From: Loripinus fragilis
Lineage: Eukaryota > Mollusca > Bivalvia > Lucinida > Lucinidae
Reading direction: 5' to 3'
DNA: 64,000 nt
Assembly: GCA_964019695.1 (NCBI GenBank)
Contig: OZ026528.1
Span: 55,210,495-55,274,494, forward strand
Made by a program: the position numbers and the translations under genes
Shown: piece after piece, positions 31,625 through 43,274 of the stretch
Position numbering within the stretch: position 1 is the stretch's first letter
How the letters are laid out: the number at the start of each line of letters is the position of its first letter
Notes under the pieces: generated by a model
The model's database searches: none
Told to the model about the DNA's origin: nothing
What the model saw: the letters and a program-made list of their open reading frames with translations, nothing else

Positions 31625-31822
31625 TTTGTTTGTTTTTTGTTTGATTTGATTCTTTACATCCCATCAACAATATTTCAGTTATGAAGGGACGGGTCTTCCT
31701 GGGTTGAACCAGTACTAAGCTAGGATTAATGTAATTGCTTAAGGACACAGGGCAGTGACGCTGGTGAGGCTCGAACCCTCGGTCTCGAGTCAAGCACTCT
31801 ACTGACTGAGCCACTGCGCCCC
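31625..31822 (-). mobile_element. SINE-1 copy, full length, with 14-bp target duplication
   Basis: Minus-strand tRNA-derived SINE. The head lies at 31,822, with A box TGGCTCAGTCAG and B box GGTTCGAGCC. The body has CTTAGTACTGGTTCAACCCA and GGAAGACCCGTCCC, and the tail is AATCAAATCAAACAAA. It is flanked by TTTAAACCCATACT at 31,611-31,624 and 31,823-31,836, a clean 14-bp target duplication, so this copy is a bona fide insertion. Confidence 0.95.
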
Positions 31823-31836
31823 TTTAAACCCATACT

Positions 31837-32725
31837 GTAAAATACATTTCCAGTTCAAGATTCCATCATTCTAGGGTAGAAAATTTCAAAAACAGAGCCG
31901 TCCCCAGGGGGTTCTTTGATATTTTCATATACACGTAGGCTCGGGTCATTTTTTGCGTCCAAGTTTTGAATTTCATTATTTTTGTGATTTTCAGAAAAAT
32001 GATTTTTGGGTATGAAGATTTCTTGGACATTTTGAGGAGTCATCACAAAATTGGACTATTTAGGGGTCATTTCTATGCGTATCATGGTCTTTACTTAAGA
32101 TCAATGTACAGCATGGGGGGTATTTATTTTATTTTTCAAATATTATTTTGGGTGCCTGAAATTAGTGATATTTTAGGGGTGAACGGTAGATGCTGGGGCC
32201 GGGCCTAAGTATGAAGAAAACATGAGAGTACCCCCCCCCCCCTCGGAAACCAAGCTTTTGTTGTGTTTGTTCCGTGTCTGTGCCAGTACATTGCCGTTTT
32301 GTACAAGGCGAGCGACTTAATCACTACAACACGGAAGTTTTTCTTATGGCTGCTCCGTAGCTGTACCGGTATAGTACTTAGCTGAGAGTGTTTATTGTTG
32401 TGTGTAACTTTAGTATGACCGGAAGCGCAGGGCCACAGCTTAAAGTCTCATCCGATACTGTAACACTCACGTGGAGAAGAGGATCAAACTCGGGACCCCT
32501 TGGTATAAGTCGAATACACCACGCCGATTGTTTGTTGTTGTTGTTGTTGTTTAATGGTTGTGGTCGTGTTCCTTGGCTATAACCAGTTCTGGCCGAGTGG
32601 GTTTATGTTTTGTGTGGTTTTATGTCCAGGAGCATCCGAAGGCTCACCGGCAGTTTATTGCGAAAGCCTATACTTGTAACACACATTCGCACTGTGTTTA
32701 GAACTTATTCGAGAAAGGTATTAAT
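31837..32725. other. Unrecognised; C-run at 32,230 and GTT repeat at 32,531
   Basis: A region of GGGGTCATTT/TAGGGGTG-rich sequence without a convincing exon. (TTG)n lies at about 32,530-32,552. An SINE-like stretch near 32,400-32,520 (GGATCAAACTCGGGACCCC) has no clear boxes. Confidence 0.4.
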
Positions 32726-32964
32726 TGAGCCGTGATACGTGATTTCCAACAATGTGGCACTTTGACAAGGGTAGACTCAGACAAGCCTGTGCAGCCTTTT
32801 TTTAAGCTTAGAAACTCCAAATGATGTTCAGTCAGCAGCTTAACACTCATAGAATATTCAAGCGACAAGCAAAGGCTCTGATCAGACTGTGCGTATGCGC
32901 AGGCTGATCTGAGGCTTTGCTGATTACACATACCACATTGTTGGAAATCTCATGCACTGGCTTA
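32726..32964. mobile_element. MITE-A copy 4
   Basis: TGAGCCGTGATACGTGATTT to CATGCACTGGCTTA. The interior is in the opposite orientation to copy 1 (GCAGCCTTTTTTTAAGC left of GCGTATGCGCAGG). Confidence 0.9.
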
Positions 32965-33320
32965 TTCTTATATCTACGGGTTAAGGGTGGGGAGAAAGAC
33001 GCCTAGATATCGGTCTGAACCTGCATCATCAGGCTTTGCTCTTGCTGTGTGTCTGTAAATGCGAGAAGCGAAGGCTCAGACGAAATGCTTTTTAATAATA
33101 CATGTATGCTCCTTCGCTGCTCGCATATGCAATTGGTACGATTGTTTAAGTATGGGTCTGATCACCATTGTAAGTTGATAAGTCTCTATGCATGTGCATA
33201 ATTTGAAACGCAGACCCGAATAAGAAATCCGAGTTGTCTATGTAACCTATGCTCGAGTATTCGATTATTGTAAGTTGTAAGATCATGTACCTGTACACAT
33301 CCTGAACTCAACAACCGCTC
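32965..33320. other. Unrecognised, with an inverted repeat at 33,058-33,130
   Basis: TGCGAGAAGCGAAGG is mirrored by CCTTCGCTGCTCGCA about 45 bases away. Confidence 0.55.
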
Positions 33321-33835
33321 CCTGCCAAAAATCAAAGTCACGGATATCCATAGCCTTTACAAAAATGTTCAAGGTGACGGGAAGCCGCTACAATCGAAAA
33401 CTTCAAGGTCACGGATATCCGTGACTCTCGTTTCAAAACTAAGAAAATCGCAAGTTTTTGATACCGAGTAACTCCATATAAATGCCGAGTAACCTGAACA
33501 ACTCGAAGTTAAGTTGAAGCTAAAGGCAGTATTTTATGCAATCGTTATTGTCCTGTTAGAAAAAATTGAATTTTAACAACAATATATTGTCATCTTTACC
33601 AGCGTCTCCAGCTCCTTCTGACCACATGTTTTCCTTCTCTTCGCTTCAAAATCACCTGGCTGTAAACTTTATCATACGTCATTAGAAGATTGGTTACCGG
33701 CACACATTCCAGGAAACTTTTGGTTTTCAAGCACTTAAGATAAGTTGGGAAAACGGAAAAGTAGGTACTCGTTGCAAAGTCGCGGACTTCCGCGACAAAG
33801 GCTAGCCGCGGAATTCCGTGTGATTCCTACCTGGT
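33320..33835 (-). repeat. Repeat M, copy 2
   Basis: Reverse-complement partner of 22,140-22,330: GCGACAAAGGCTAGCCGCGG, AATTCCGTGTGATTCCTACC. It also holds GTCACGGATATCC blocks at 33,340 and 33,411. Confidence 0.78.
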
Positions 33836-34044
33836 CTACATCGCTGTTTAATTAAAATTGGAAGTTAGAGTACGGTTTTAAGCTCCTCATTCGTCGTTAT
33901 TCTAGGGTGTCTGATTTAAACATCAGCATAGAATAGAAAAAAGCATCGGCCATACTACAACTATGCGTTAAAGCTCATCAGTCAGAAAATATTTACAATT
34001 TTACGCGTTACGTTAAGAGTGCGTAACAAAAGAAAACATTCTTA

Positions 34045-34140
34045 TTTCTCAGTAGTCAGAAGTCGTTAGTCAAAAGTCAAAAGTCAAAATGTTACAAGTC
34101 AAAACGTCACAAGTCAAAATGTCATAAGTCAACATGTCCT
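34045..34140. repeat. Minisatellite AAGTCAAAATGTCAC
   Basis: Successive AAAAGTC, TTACAAGTCAAAACGTC, ACAAGTCAAAATGTC and ATAAGTCAACATGTC units of 7-15 bases. Just upstream, AAGAGTGCGTAACAAAA matches 20,744. Confidence 0.85.
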
Positions 34141-36160
34141 CTATTGGTTTCGGTAAATTGGAGTGTACAAAAAGGTTTCGTTGTCTCAACGGACCGAGAT
34201 TAATAGACTTAGTTCTAATGTGCCATACAGCTTTGATGACTGGGATCTAGTGTGTCATAACCCCGATACAACTAGCGTTAGGTGAAAACGTGTCCGTTGT
34301 GTCGATTGCCCATGATCCAGTGTGCCAAGGAAACGAGCTTTATAGAATGTCTGCATATAAGCTCCATGTCACGTGCTCATATCAGTTGATAACAATTATC
34401 CATGCTTTGATCAAAGTTCAGCATGCAATTTTGCCTTTCATAACTTACAGAAAAATACACAACCTCCGGCACCTCACAGAACTTCAAATGGAATAACCAC
34501 TTTCATCAACGTATAACAAATAACTGGGCGGCATTGTGCATTCCCTTTGATCTTTTATAAAACTGGAAACAACGGATGTCAATATATAGTTCATAGTAAC
34601 AAATGCATGATATACAAATATACTGAGAGGAACTAGAAACTTAAGTGTTTTTTCTTACATGTCTGGATGAAAAATAATAATTCAAATTTATTATTTTTAC
34701 GAAATCTGATATCCTCCCATTTATTTAACAAATTTAATTCACAGAATTGATGATACATGTAGCACCAATACCATAAACGTGAATGTCAGGTAGAGGTAAG
34801 TGGGGTCGAATTCGAGGTGTTAAATTTAAATATCTTTGGAAGATCTCCATGTAAAAAAAACCTTTAGTTTCTAGTTCCTCTTAGTATATATGTTCATGCA
34901 ATCGAACGCATGCACTTTTTTCCCTCTAAAAACAACATGGGCATCGGCGAGTATCGAATGCTCAGACGAGCCTGCGCATATGCGCCATCAGACCAAACAT
35001 TAGACATCTATCCCCACTGGAAACGTCAGCATTGGCTTTCAGATGAGGCTTTTGCGCATGTCGATAAGTACCAAAATAAGTACCAAAATCTCATACATGC
35101 ATTTGGGCCCAATTTTGACGAGAAAAAATGTAACTGAGGTTGAACCTGCAATGAGCAAACCGATTTCTATTGCATTTGGTTAGTGAAAGTAGGCACTTTA
35201 AGTGCAATGTTTACCGGACTGCCCTTGAATCATCTTGTCCCACCAAGAGTTGTGATTCACTATCTTTACAATGCAATCTCCATGGCTGCATTTATCACTG
35301 ACAAAACCTACACATGAGAAGATGCCCGTGAATACAGACTGGCTCAAATCGTACGTTCAGGCCGTAAGGTAATAAAAAAATTCCATGCTCAACTCAATTA
35401 GGCATGAAATTTATCCTGCTCATAATGTTAAAATGCCAACAATAGTTGACATTTTAACATTTTATTAGCCGAATAAGTATAGCATCTGAGATTTTGAAAG
35501 CAAGAAGCGTCTTTTCTTTTCGCTATTTTAGTTTTTATGAGCAGTTGAAATTTCATGCTCAGTTAAGTTGTGCATAGCAAGGCTTTATAACATTGGGACC
35601 TTATCCAAGTTTTTGCACTTTAATGTTAGCTTAGTGGTCTAGCAGCTTAACTAACGCTAATTCACCCAACATTTTCAGCACCCTTCTTCACTATAAAGGC
35701 ATAAACAAACTACTAGACTGAAAACATTTTTAAAGGTAGCAAAGAATAATGAAAAAACTGCATTTGACCGAAAACCCGTTTCAGGGGTTACATTTTTCAT
35801 GCCAAACTCGACCGAGCATGACTGACAAGTTTTATAACCTCGAGGTCCGATATTCTGGATTCTGTTTCGGAGTATCTACTTTTTAAGCTGTTATCAGGTC
35901 ATGTGGTGTCTTCAGTATATACAGCGTGATTTTACATATATATGTCTGATTTTCTCTGACTTTATATAAAATTTCAGTCGCCCTTGGTACTCAACATTAA
36001 AGAAGTAAGTAAACAAGTGTTAGCCTTTTCAAAAGAGCTTGAATCTACGCTCAGCACACAGTAATTTGCGGACTCATTGGAATGGAAAGGAAATTTTGGA
36101 CAAAACCTATGCGTCATATGAAATATTTTTCTTTGGTGCCGTTGCTTACAATATACAATT
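34141..36160. other. No gene recognised
   Basis: Two kilobases of AT-rich sequence. Short frames (34,290-34,496; 34,910-35,137; 35,974-36,183 minus) lack domains and splice sites I would trust. CAGACGAGCCTGCGCATATG at 34,962 is a MITE-A-like scrap. Confidence 0.45.
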
Positions 36161-36262
36161 ATTGACTTCAATGAGGTAGACATGAAGATTTATCAACCCG
36201 AAAAAGTGATAATCACTTTTAAGGGTAGATACATCCTTATGTCTACCGAAATTGAAGCCAAT
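36161..36262. mobile_element. 102-bp near-perfect palindrome (hairpin MITE)
   Basis: ATTGACTTCAAT, GGTAGACATGAAGAT and AAAAGTGAT on the left mirror ATCACTTTT, ATCCTTATGTCTACC and ATTGAAGCCAAT on the right, with almost no loop. Confidence 0.9.
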
Positions 36263-36911
36263 AACTGTTTTGTTATATGACTTTTCATTTAAGAATGAAA
36301 ATTTGGCTACTTTCACTTTTGTTGTTAAAGACATGTTTATTCTTCTATCAAAGACATCTAAAGACTTTCTCACAAGTTTTAGCAACTTTTATTAAAATAT
36401 TATAATTTAGTATTTTGCATTTTCAAATGTATATTAATTCTCTTAATGGGAAAAATGTTATCATAAAACTGTTTTACAGTTTGTTTATTTAAACAAAGAT
36501 AAATAAGCAAACAAAACAAATTAAAACTGTTGTAAAAAATCATGAAAGTCTTAATTTTTCTGTTGGGAAGTGAAACAGCAAATCATGTCAATTTCATGCA
36601 GCACATGCTAGTGTCATACTCATCATGTTATTTTTAGCTCTCTATAGGGTAATATTGCAGAAGTGTCAAAAGTATTAACTTCTGGAAACTAGTTCGAGCT
36701 GGTTTTCATGCAATATTAACTTGTGGACCTGTTTAGACCAGTTTCCAGGTAGACATAGAGATTTTATAAAGACAAATTAAGCCAATCAGGAGACAGGATT
36801 CTCTCCAGTCATATAACAATGCAAAATATTATGTTTCGCTCGTCATACTTTTAACAAACTCATTTCAAACAGGTAAATCTTTTCGGTTCAGTGATGCAGA
36901 AGCTGAGAATT
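36263..36911. other. No recognisable feature
   Basis: AT-rich. TTCTGGAAACTAGTTC / GACCAGTTTCCAGG near 36,680-36,750 forms a weak inverted pair. Confidence 0.45.
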
Positions 36912-37112
36912 ACCTCCTTGCATGCTGGGTAATTTTTCAGGATTTTAATGTCGTCTGCTGATTATTTTTCCAAATCAATTTTTTCGAAAATTGTTTCAGG
37001 AATATCGTCAGAGTGTCAAAAAGTCAAGAATCCAGATCAAGCCCGACAGGGCCCGACGTCCTGTCGGGCCTGATCTGGGTTTAAACTGTTTTGCAAATGT
37101 CGCCGCTAGCAA
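36912..37112 (+). mobile_element. MITE-E copy 3
   Basis: Begins near CCTTGCATGCTGGGTAATTT. A TTGTTTCAGGAATATCGTCA block leads into the core TCCAGATCAAGCCCGACAGG and GTCGGGCCTGATCTGGG, then CGCCGCTAGCAAG. Hairpin arms GCCCGACAGG/CCTGTCGGGC. Confidence 0.88.
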
Positions 37113-38488
37113 GGAAGTAATTTTTAACAATCATCAATAATTTACGGATTTTTAGAAATACGCGCCAAATAATAAAAGTTTTACATTTACCGACAGTGTG
37201 GGGTTTCTAACGGATGAAAAGGATACTTCTGGTCAAAAGCAATACATTCTGCAGGGCTACATTAATTTTATCAACAATCATACCATTACATAGCATTGTG
37301 CTATAGTGCCTTTTGTGAATACCTTCTGATCTAGTGCGTCAATTATTTTAATTGGATAAATAACATGCACATCCATTGTGTATTTATTTAAAACTGTCCT
37401 TTTCAATAAAATAGGAAATATGCGCTGCTTGATGATCCATATCGGGATATGAGCCAGTATAAAAGCGGGACTTTGTGCGCAAATGCCTCATAAAAATGCC
37501 CATGCTGACGTATCGTCTAAAATTTGTCTTAGTCGTTATCTGCATCTATACAGGGATGAGAAGTTCTGGATTGATCAGGATTTCCTGATTGAGCACTGGC
37601 ATAAGATGTGTTTAATGTCAATGTAAATTTGGTTGAAGTTTAGTTTTAACATTGTTGAATTGATTTTATCATAGATTAAGCATAAACTGAGTGCTTTCTA
37701 TTGGTATTATGTTAATTTAAGCTTTTAATAAGTGATCTAAAAATCTGTTTGACTCCATTCAGGATCCAACAGACAGGTTTTCTGGATTGAGAATGTCTGA
37801 CTGTTCTCATCCCTGTCTATACTTTGTGTGTGTATGAGCAACAAATGCTCTACAGTTAGCAACCTTGAAATGCGCAGACTCGCTTAGGAGATGCAATAAG
37901 TAGATCTACCGAAATCTCGTGTACATATAGCGCCACCTATAACTTGCAGCAGACGACGAATTCAAATTTTTCTGCCTTTTCAAAAATAACCGGTAAGGCA
38001 TGGTTTTTTTCGAAAATAAGGGAAGATGTCGCAAAATGTGTTGTATGCTGCAGTCGTGATTGGCGCTTTAAGGGTTAAAGCTTGATGGTCCATAAATGGA
38101 TCATTAACAGGTCAGCCAAATCAGGATATGTATTGCATGGTACATATACAATAAAAATAGTAGATCTACTTGGAAAGATGGATAGGCAATCACTTAAATT
38201 AAAATAAAATAATTAAATCCCCTATATAAACTAATATCAGAATATTCGGATTGGAATAAATAATACGAAGACTCACCATATGCTAAGAGTGCCCTTTTTC
38301 ATAGAATCGTCTAATTTTATTCCATTTTACACTAGAACTGTTGAAACGAACTTAAATCGATAGTTTCTCGGAAATGCCTAAATTATTCAAAGCATGAATG
38401 GAAAAAGTCGCTTTATGTTTCAAAATGCAACCGAGTACGTCTCGTTTCAAGTATGTTTTATAGATATTGACGCTTGAAATTCAAACAA
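37113..38488. other. No gene recognised
   Basis: AT-rich and unrecognised. It contains no frame over 60 codons worth calling and no clear repeat. Confidence 0.45.
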
Positions 38489-38725
38489 TTAACCCTTAAA
38501 GCGCCAAGAAAAAAATGCACCTTGAAAAATGAGGTTTGCTGAAGTCGTCTGCTGCAAATAATTGCCAAACACTACTGACTAATTTAATTATAGAAGCAAA
38601 CAAGGTGGACCCATATCAGACAGTCGGATCTGAGTCCACACTGTTTGTCATAGAAGCTTCTTTAACATTTCAGCAGACGAGAAAAGCAGACGACTTTTGT
38701 TGCAATTGGCGCTTTAAAGGTAAAC
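38489..38725 (+). mobile_element. MITE-D copy 2
   Basis: TTAACCCTTAAAGCGCCAAG at the left, GTCGTCTGCTG and GCAGACGACTTTT inside, and GGCGCTTTAAAGG at the right. The core is ATATCAGACAGTCGGATCTG. Confidence 0.88.
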
Positions 38726-38778
38726 CTTTGTCATGCTAACTATAATTGGCATGTGTTCTATACTGATGTATATTGTAA

Positions 38779-38846
38779 CTGAAAAATTGTTGATGGGACG
38801 TGAAGAATCAAACCAAACCATACAAACAAACAATACAAAAACATCT
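38779..38846 (+). mobile_element. SINE-1 tail fragment
   Basis: AACTGAAAAATTGTTGATGG then GACGTGAAGAATCAAACCAA and an ACAAACAAACAA tail. This is the 3' end of SINE-1 lying between two inverted MITE-D copies. Confidence 0.85.
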
Positions 38847-38879
38847 GTATTGGCCGATCCGCTTATCGCAGTCAGTAAT

Positions 38880-39113
38880 GCGCCAATCTCAACAAAAGTC
38901 GTCTGCTTTTCTCGTCTGCTGAAATGCTTAAGAAGCCTCTATGGCAAACAGTGTGGACCCAGATCAGACTGCTCCTATAGGAGCAGTCTGTTCTGGTTCC
39001 ACGCTGTTCGCTTCTATACCTTATTCGTCAGTAAAGCTAGGCAATTATTTGCAGCAGACGACTTCAGCAGACGACATTTTCAGATGCATTTTTTCTTGGC
39101 ACATTTAGTGCAA
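38880..39113 (-). mobile_element. MITE-D copy 3 (inverted relative to copy 2)
   Basis: GCGCCAATCTC and AAAAGTCGTCTGCTTTTCTC at the left match the complement of copy 2's right end. The core is GACTGCTCC-TATA-GGAGCAGTC. Confidence 0.88.
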
Positions 39114-39329
39114 TGAAGATGTCGTATGTTCGAACACCAGTCCAACAACGTACTATCAGTGATACTTATCTCCCTACCGCTGATTACAGAAGGGCAGCTG
39201 TAGTTACTGCTGACACTTAGTCACAATGAATCACTTTCAAAAGATCAGGCTGCACAGAAACAGTGTTTTATTGATCGTCGTGATATTACTGAAACACAAT
39301 AACAGGCTGTATGTACTACAGAATGAATA

Positions 39330-39566
39330 TGAGCCATGATATGTGATTTCCAACAATGTGGCATTTTGACAAGTGTAAACTCAGATGAGCTTGTGCAGCC
39401 TCCTTTTTAGCTAAGACTTTCCAGATGATGTCGGTCAGTAGCTTAACACCCATAGAATGTTAAAGCGACTAGCAAAGGCTCTGATCAGACTGCGCGTATG
39501 CGCAGGCTGATCTGAAGCTTTGCTGGTCGCATATACCACATTGTTGGAAATCTCATGTCGCGGCAC
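39330..39566. mobile_element. MITE-A copy 5
   Basis: TGAGCCATGATATGTGATTT to CATGTCGCGGCACA. CCAACAATGTGGCATTTTGAC and CCACATTGTTGGAAATC form the sub-terminal stems (each quoted in part). Confidence 0.9.
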
Positions 39567-40135
39567 AATTTACTGTTTTCAAGCTTCAGCACGGCAAGGC
39601 CGGGTTGCTAGAGTCAACTCTTCTTTCTGCGACGTATGCAAAACAATACTTTTTCCTTCGAGCTTTCAATATTTCGAGAAGAAATGTTGACCTGTCATTT
39701 TAAACTACTCACGGCGTTGCTCTTGTACTTATCGCAAATACGATAACCAAGCATACTCAAATATCAAAAGAGGCTTTCTGGCCCAGGAAATATGCACACT
39801 CTAATTTCAGTTCTTTGGTGCAGTCTTTGCTTCCAAAGGATACCCTTTTAAGAACATATTTAAAGCTGCATAGTCTGTAACGTTTGATCTTTTTAATTTT
39901 AGAAATAATGATTCTATTTTCCAAGAACAGAATTAAAAACTAAACTACAGGTACACATTTTACCAATTTCGTAAATCAAAACAAATTATCAGTATCAAAA
40001 CAACAGCATTTATGTTAAAACACATCTGTATATAATTATTGGAGGGACGCAAATGATTACCGACAAGAGAAAAGAACACCTGTTTTTATAAGATAATTCA
40101 CTTTTCCATGCAGTTTTTAGCTTTAGTGAGCAGAT
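39567..40135. other. No recognisable feature
   Basis: AT-rich spacer between MITE-A copy 5 and the foldback transposon. Confidence 0.45.
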
Positions 40136-40140
40136 TTATT

Positions 40141-41866
40141 CACGGGTGGTAAACCTAGGAACTACCACGAAATTGTGTTAACGCAAATTTGTTCCCAAGC
40201 CACATCCGGGACACGTCGTGGTAGTTTCCAGGCCGAAAATTGGATAAAGAAAGGTTGGTGTCACGTTCATTTTTGTTTTATTTTACAACTAAGAACAAAC
40301 AATGGTGAAATCCGACAATGCAGTTCCGTGTAAATATGTTTCAGCGTCCTCTCTAGCCCAAAATTTTGTATGGAAAGTTATTTTCTTTCTTTTGATTCGT
40401 GTTTCCCCACTAAGCATCGGACCAACTTTCCCCAAAGTTCGAAAGATTTTAGCCCATATCTGTCAAATTAAATGGAATTTGATATCATTTGACGATGAAA
40501 ATGATAAAAAGACTCTCAATAAACGTTCCTACACAGAAAAAAACATCTGAGCATTTACTCGTAAACAATTTATGCCCCGCTCGTCCTGCGTGGTAGTTTC
40601 CAGGTCATCGTGGTAGTTAAAATGCTATTGTGGTAGTTTCCAAGACTTTGTAGGAATTTAGTAGTAGTTCGCATCGGCAGATGTTTTCTATTCAGGGGCT
40701 ACTTCATTTTTTTAAAGACAGGGTGTGCGGACTGAACCTTGAATACCCCTCTTATTCCTACAGAGACCTTTTCAAACAACCTTTTGTCAGATAACAAATG
40801 TCGACTGCCTGAATTTTAAATTTAGTGGGCTATTGAATGATGAGAAGAATGAAAAGAAGGGATATTCACATATTTTGTTTTTGAATAACTATGCTTTTTA
40901 ATTATCAAATAACATGCCCGTTCATAGTCGCACTCACATGTATATCAAAAGTGACCCAACCCAAGGATATTCCTCTTTTTTCTGAAGCGCAAGTACTAAC
41001 GATACTCTGGGCCAGTAGTCTTAGCCTGCCATTTTCTCTTAAAGTTGACTGAACATGGAACAACGTAGCGAGTGACGAAATAATTAATATCATTTTTTGT
41101 CTGTTGCTTGGTCCACCGGGACTCAACTGATGACCTTCTTTTGCTTTAGATTTCAAGAGATGTTGTTTGGTAGTCCAGGACATGATCTCCACCTGTCACG
41201 CATTACATCGAATATGTTGAGTCTTCAGCTTTGCTTCTTCATGGAGTTAAAATGTGATTTAATTGTTTACCGTGGCAACTAATTGACGAATTCGAGGGTT
41301 GTCATGCAAAACAAGCAACCACTAAAATGTTTTGTACCACTTCAGAAATGTATCCTACAAACTCTTCGAAACTACCACAATAGCATTTTAACTACCACGA
41401 TGAGCTGGAAACTACCACACAGGACGAACTGGGCATGAATCGTTTACGAGTAAATACTCAGATGTTTTTTCTGTGTAGGAACGTTTATTGAGGGTCTTTT
41501 CATCATTTTCATCGTCAAATGGTATCAAATTCCATTTAATTTGACAGATATGGGCTAAAATCTTTCGAACTTTGGGGATAGTTGGTCCGATGCTCAGTGG
41601 GGAAACACGAATCAAAAGAAAGAAAATAACTTTCCATACAAAATTTTGGGCTAGAGGGGACGCTGAAACACATTTACACGGAACTGCATTGTCGGATTTC
41701 ACCATTGTTTGTTCTTAGTTGTAAAATAAAACAAAAATGAACGTGACACCAACCTTTCTTTATCCAATTTTCGGCCTGGAAACTACCACGACGTGTCCCG
41801 GATGTGGCTTGGGAACAAATTTGCGTTAACACAATTTCGTGGTAGTTCCTAGGTTTACCACCCGTG
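40141..41866. mobile_element. Complete 1,726-bp foldback transposon
   Basis: The termini CACGGGTGGTAAACCTAGG and its exact complement bound two arms of about 515 bases (40,141-40,655 and 41,352-41,866) that are nearly identical in reverse complement. A unique centre of about 700 bases lies between them. TTATT at 40,136-40,140 and again at 41,867-41,871 is a 5-bp target duplication. Each arm has clustered GTGGTAGTTTCCA motifs at both its outer and inner ends, as transposase-binding repeats often are. Each arm also carries the same small frame (40,302 plus; 41,705 minus) starting MVKSDNAVPCK. The mirror copies are expected from arm identity, so coding is unproven. No transposase is visible, so it is probably non-autonomous. 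Confidence 0.93.
40656..41351. other. Central region of the foldback transposon
   Basis: Unique sequence. A 95-codon minus-strand frame (41,192-40,905) has no motif I recognise. Confidence 0.5.
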
Positions 41867-41871
41867 TTATT

Positions 41872-42710
41872 GCGAAAACATAACTTAATTCTACTTTTAC
41901 AAATGATTTTAAAAGAAAATATTTTTTTCTAAAAAATGTTCATAGTTGCTGACTTACTCTCTTTAAGCACCCAGTTGTGAGTGTGCAGTCGAGGTTTCTC
42001 GGATGCGCAGGCGTATCTGAGCCATTGTTGGTCGCCATTGCAACAGTAACGATTAAAAGTGGAAGGGTTGTGTAGAGAAGGATAGAATTTACGCTTATTG
42101 AAATATTCCCTGGACGGCTGGATATGGATCAAGCAAAAGTATTCAAGGAAATATATATTGTAGTTAACCATTCTTGTTGTGTCCCTTACATTTAATCAAA
42201 TGGTTTCTAATAAATGAAACACAAAAAAGAAAGAAAAAACTAGTTTCAGTTTATCCTATAAAAATTTTGGTGCTTATACAAGGGCACCACTTAAAAGTAT
42301 CAAAACATTTGTTTTAACAGGTTATTGTATCATAATCTAGATATTTTTCTTTGATGTTGTGATGCTATATTTAAATAAACTATGACCTGGATTTCTTAGT
42401 GAGGTAGGCGGGGTTTTACATATCCATTCATTTCTATTGTTTCTAAATCTAGATCCTGCTCTAACAGCAGACCAAATCAGTAAGACCACGGTGTCGAATT
42501 TCATTTCGGACCCAGCAGGGCTCGAAAATAGTACACGTCCGCTCGTATTTACGAGTGTCTCAGGCTGCAGGGCAAGTGAATATTTTGATATTTCTACTGA
42601 AAATTAAATTTTCCCCATGTATGCCAATAAATTTTGTGATGCAGGGCAAGTGCCTATTTTCAGATATTTCGAGGCCTGCCCAGACAGAGGTTTTCAAGGG
42701 AACCATGTTT
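41872..42710. other. Unrecognised, with a short GCAGGGCAAGTG direct repeat
   Basis: TGCAGGGCAAGTG(A/C) followed by TATTTT occurs at 42,567 and 42,640. TGCGCAGGCGTATCTGAGCC at 42,004 is a MITE-A-like scrap. The minus-strand 80-codon frame at 41,929 is not convincing. Confidence 0.45.
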
Positions 42711-42922
42711 ACCCTTTAAACGCTATCAAAAATGCATCCACAAGTCTTCTGATGCTAAATATTTGCTAGCATTGTTGACTGATATTATTGTAGAGGCAAA
42801 CAGTGTTGATCCAGATCAGCAGCAGTCTATTCTGTGTCTTCACTGTTTGACCCAGAGGCTTTTACAACATTTCAGCAGCCGATAAAACCAGACGACTTTG
42901 CTGTGATAAGCGCTTTAAGGAT
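42711..42922 (+). mobile_element. MITE-D copy 4
   Basis: ACCCTTTAAACGCTATCAAA, AACAGTGTTGATCCAGATCA, TCAGCAGCCGATAAAACC and AAGCGCTTTAAGG. Confidence 0.83.
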
Positions 42923-42954
42923 TCAAATAAACTAATGAAGTTACAGGCAAAAAA

Positions 42955-43140
42955 AACGTATCTATACTCAAACCTTCTGCTGCAAATATTTGCTGATATT
43001 ATCGACTTAGAAGTGGGTAGAGGCAAACAGTGTGGATCCAGATCAAGAGCCGTGTGATTGGGTCCAAACTGTTTGTCGTTACTTTCATTAGTTATATTTG
43101 CAGCAGACGACATAAACAGATGTCATTATCAGGTTAAAAT
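42955..43140 (+). mobile_element. MITE-D copy 5
   Basis: CTTCTGCTGCAAATATTTGC, AACAGTGTGGATCCAGATCA, GGGTCCAAACTGTTTG, GCAGCAGACGACATAAACAG. It sits directly downstream of copy 4 in the same orientation. Confidence 0.83.
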
Positions 43141-43274
43141 TTGTCCAGTGCACACGGTGAGTGCTTCAGCAGGAAATTGGCTGAAATAGATGTGTAAGTC
43201 TTCTAAATTAACCGATAATGTGGACATTTTTTTCCTGTTTTATCAGAGATTTTCAAGTGTACAATTCACTTCTT

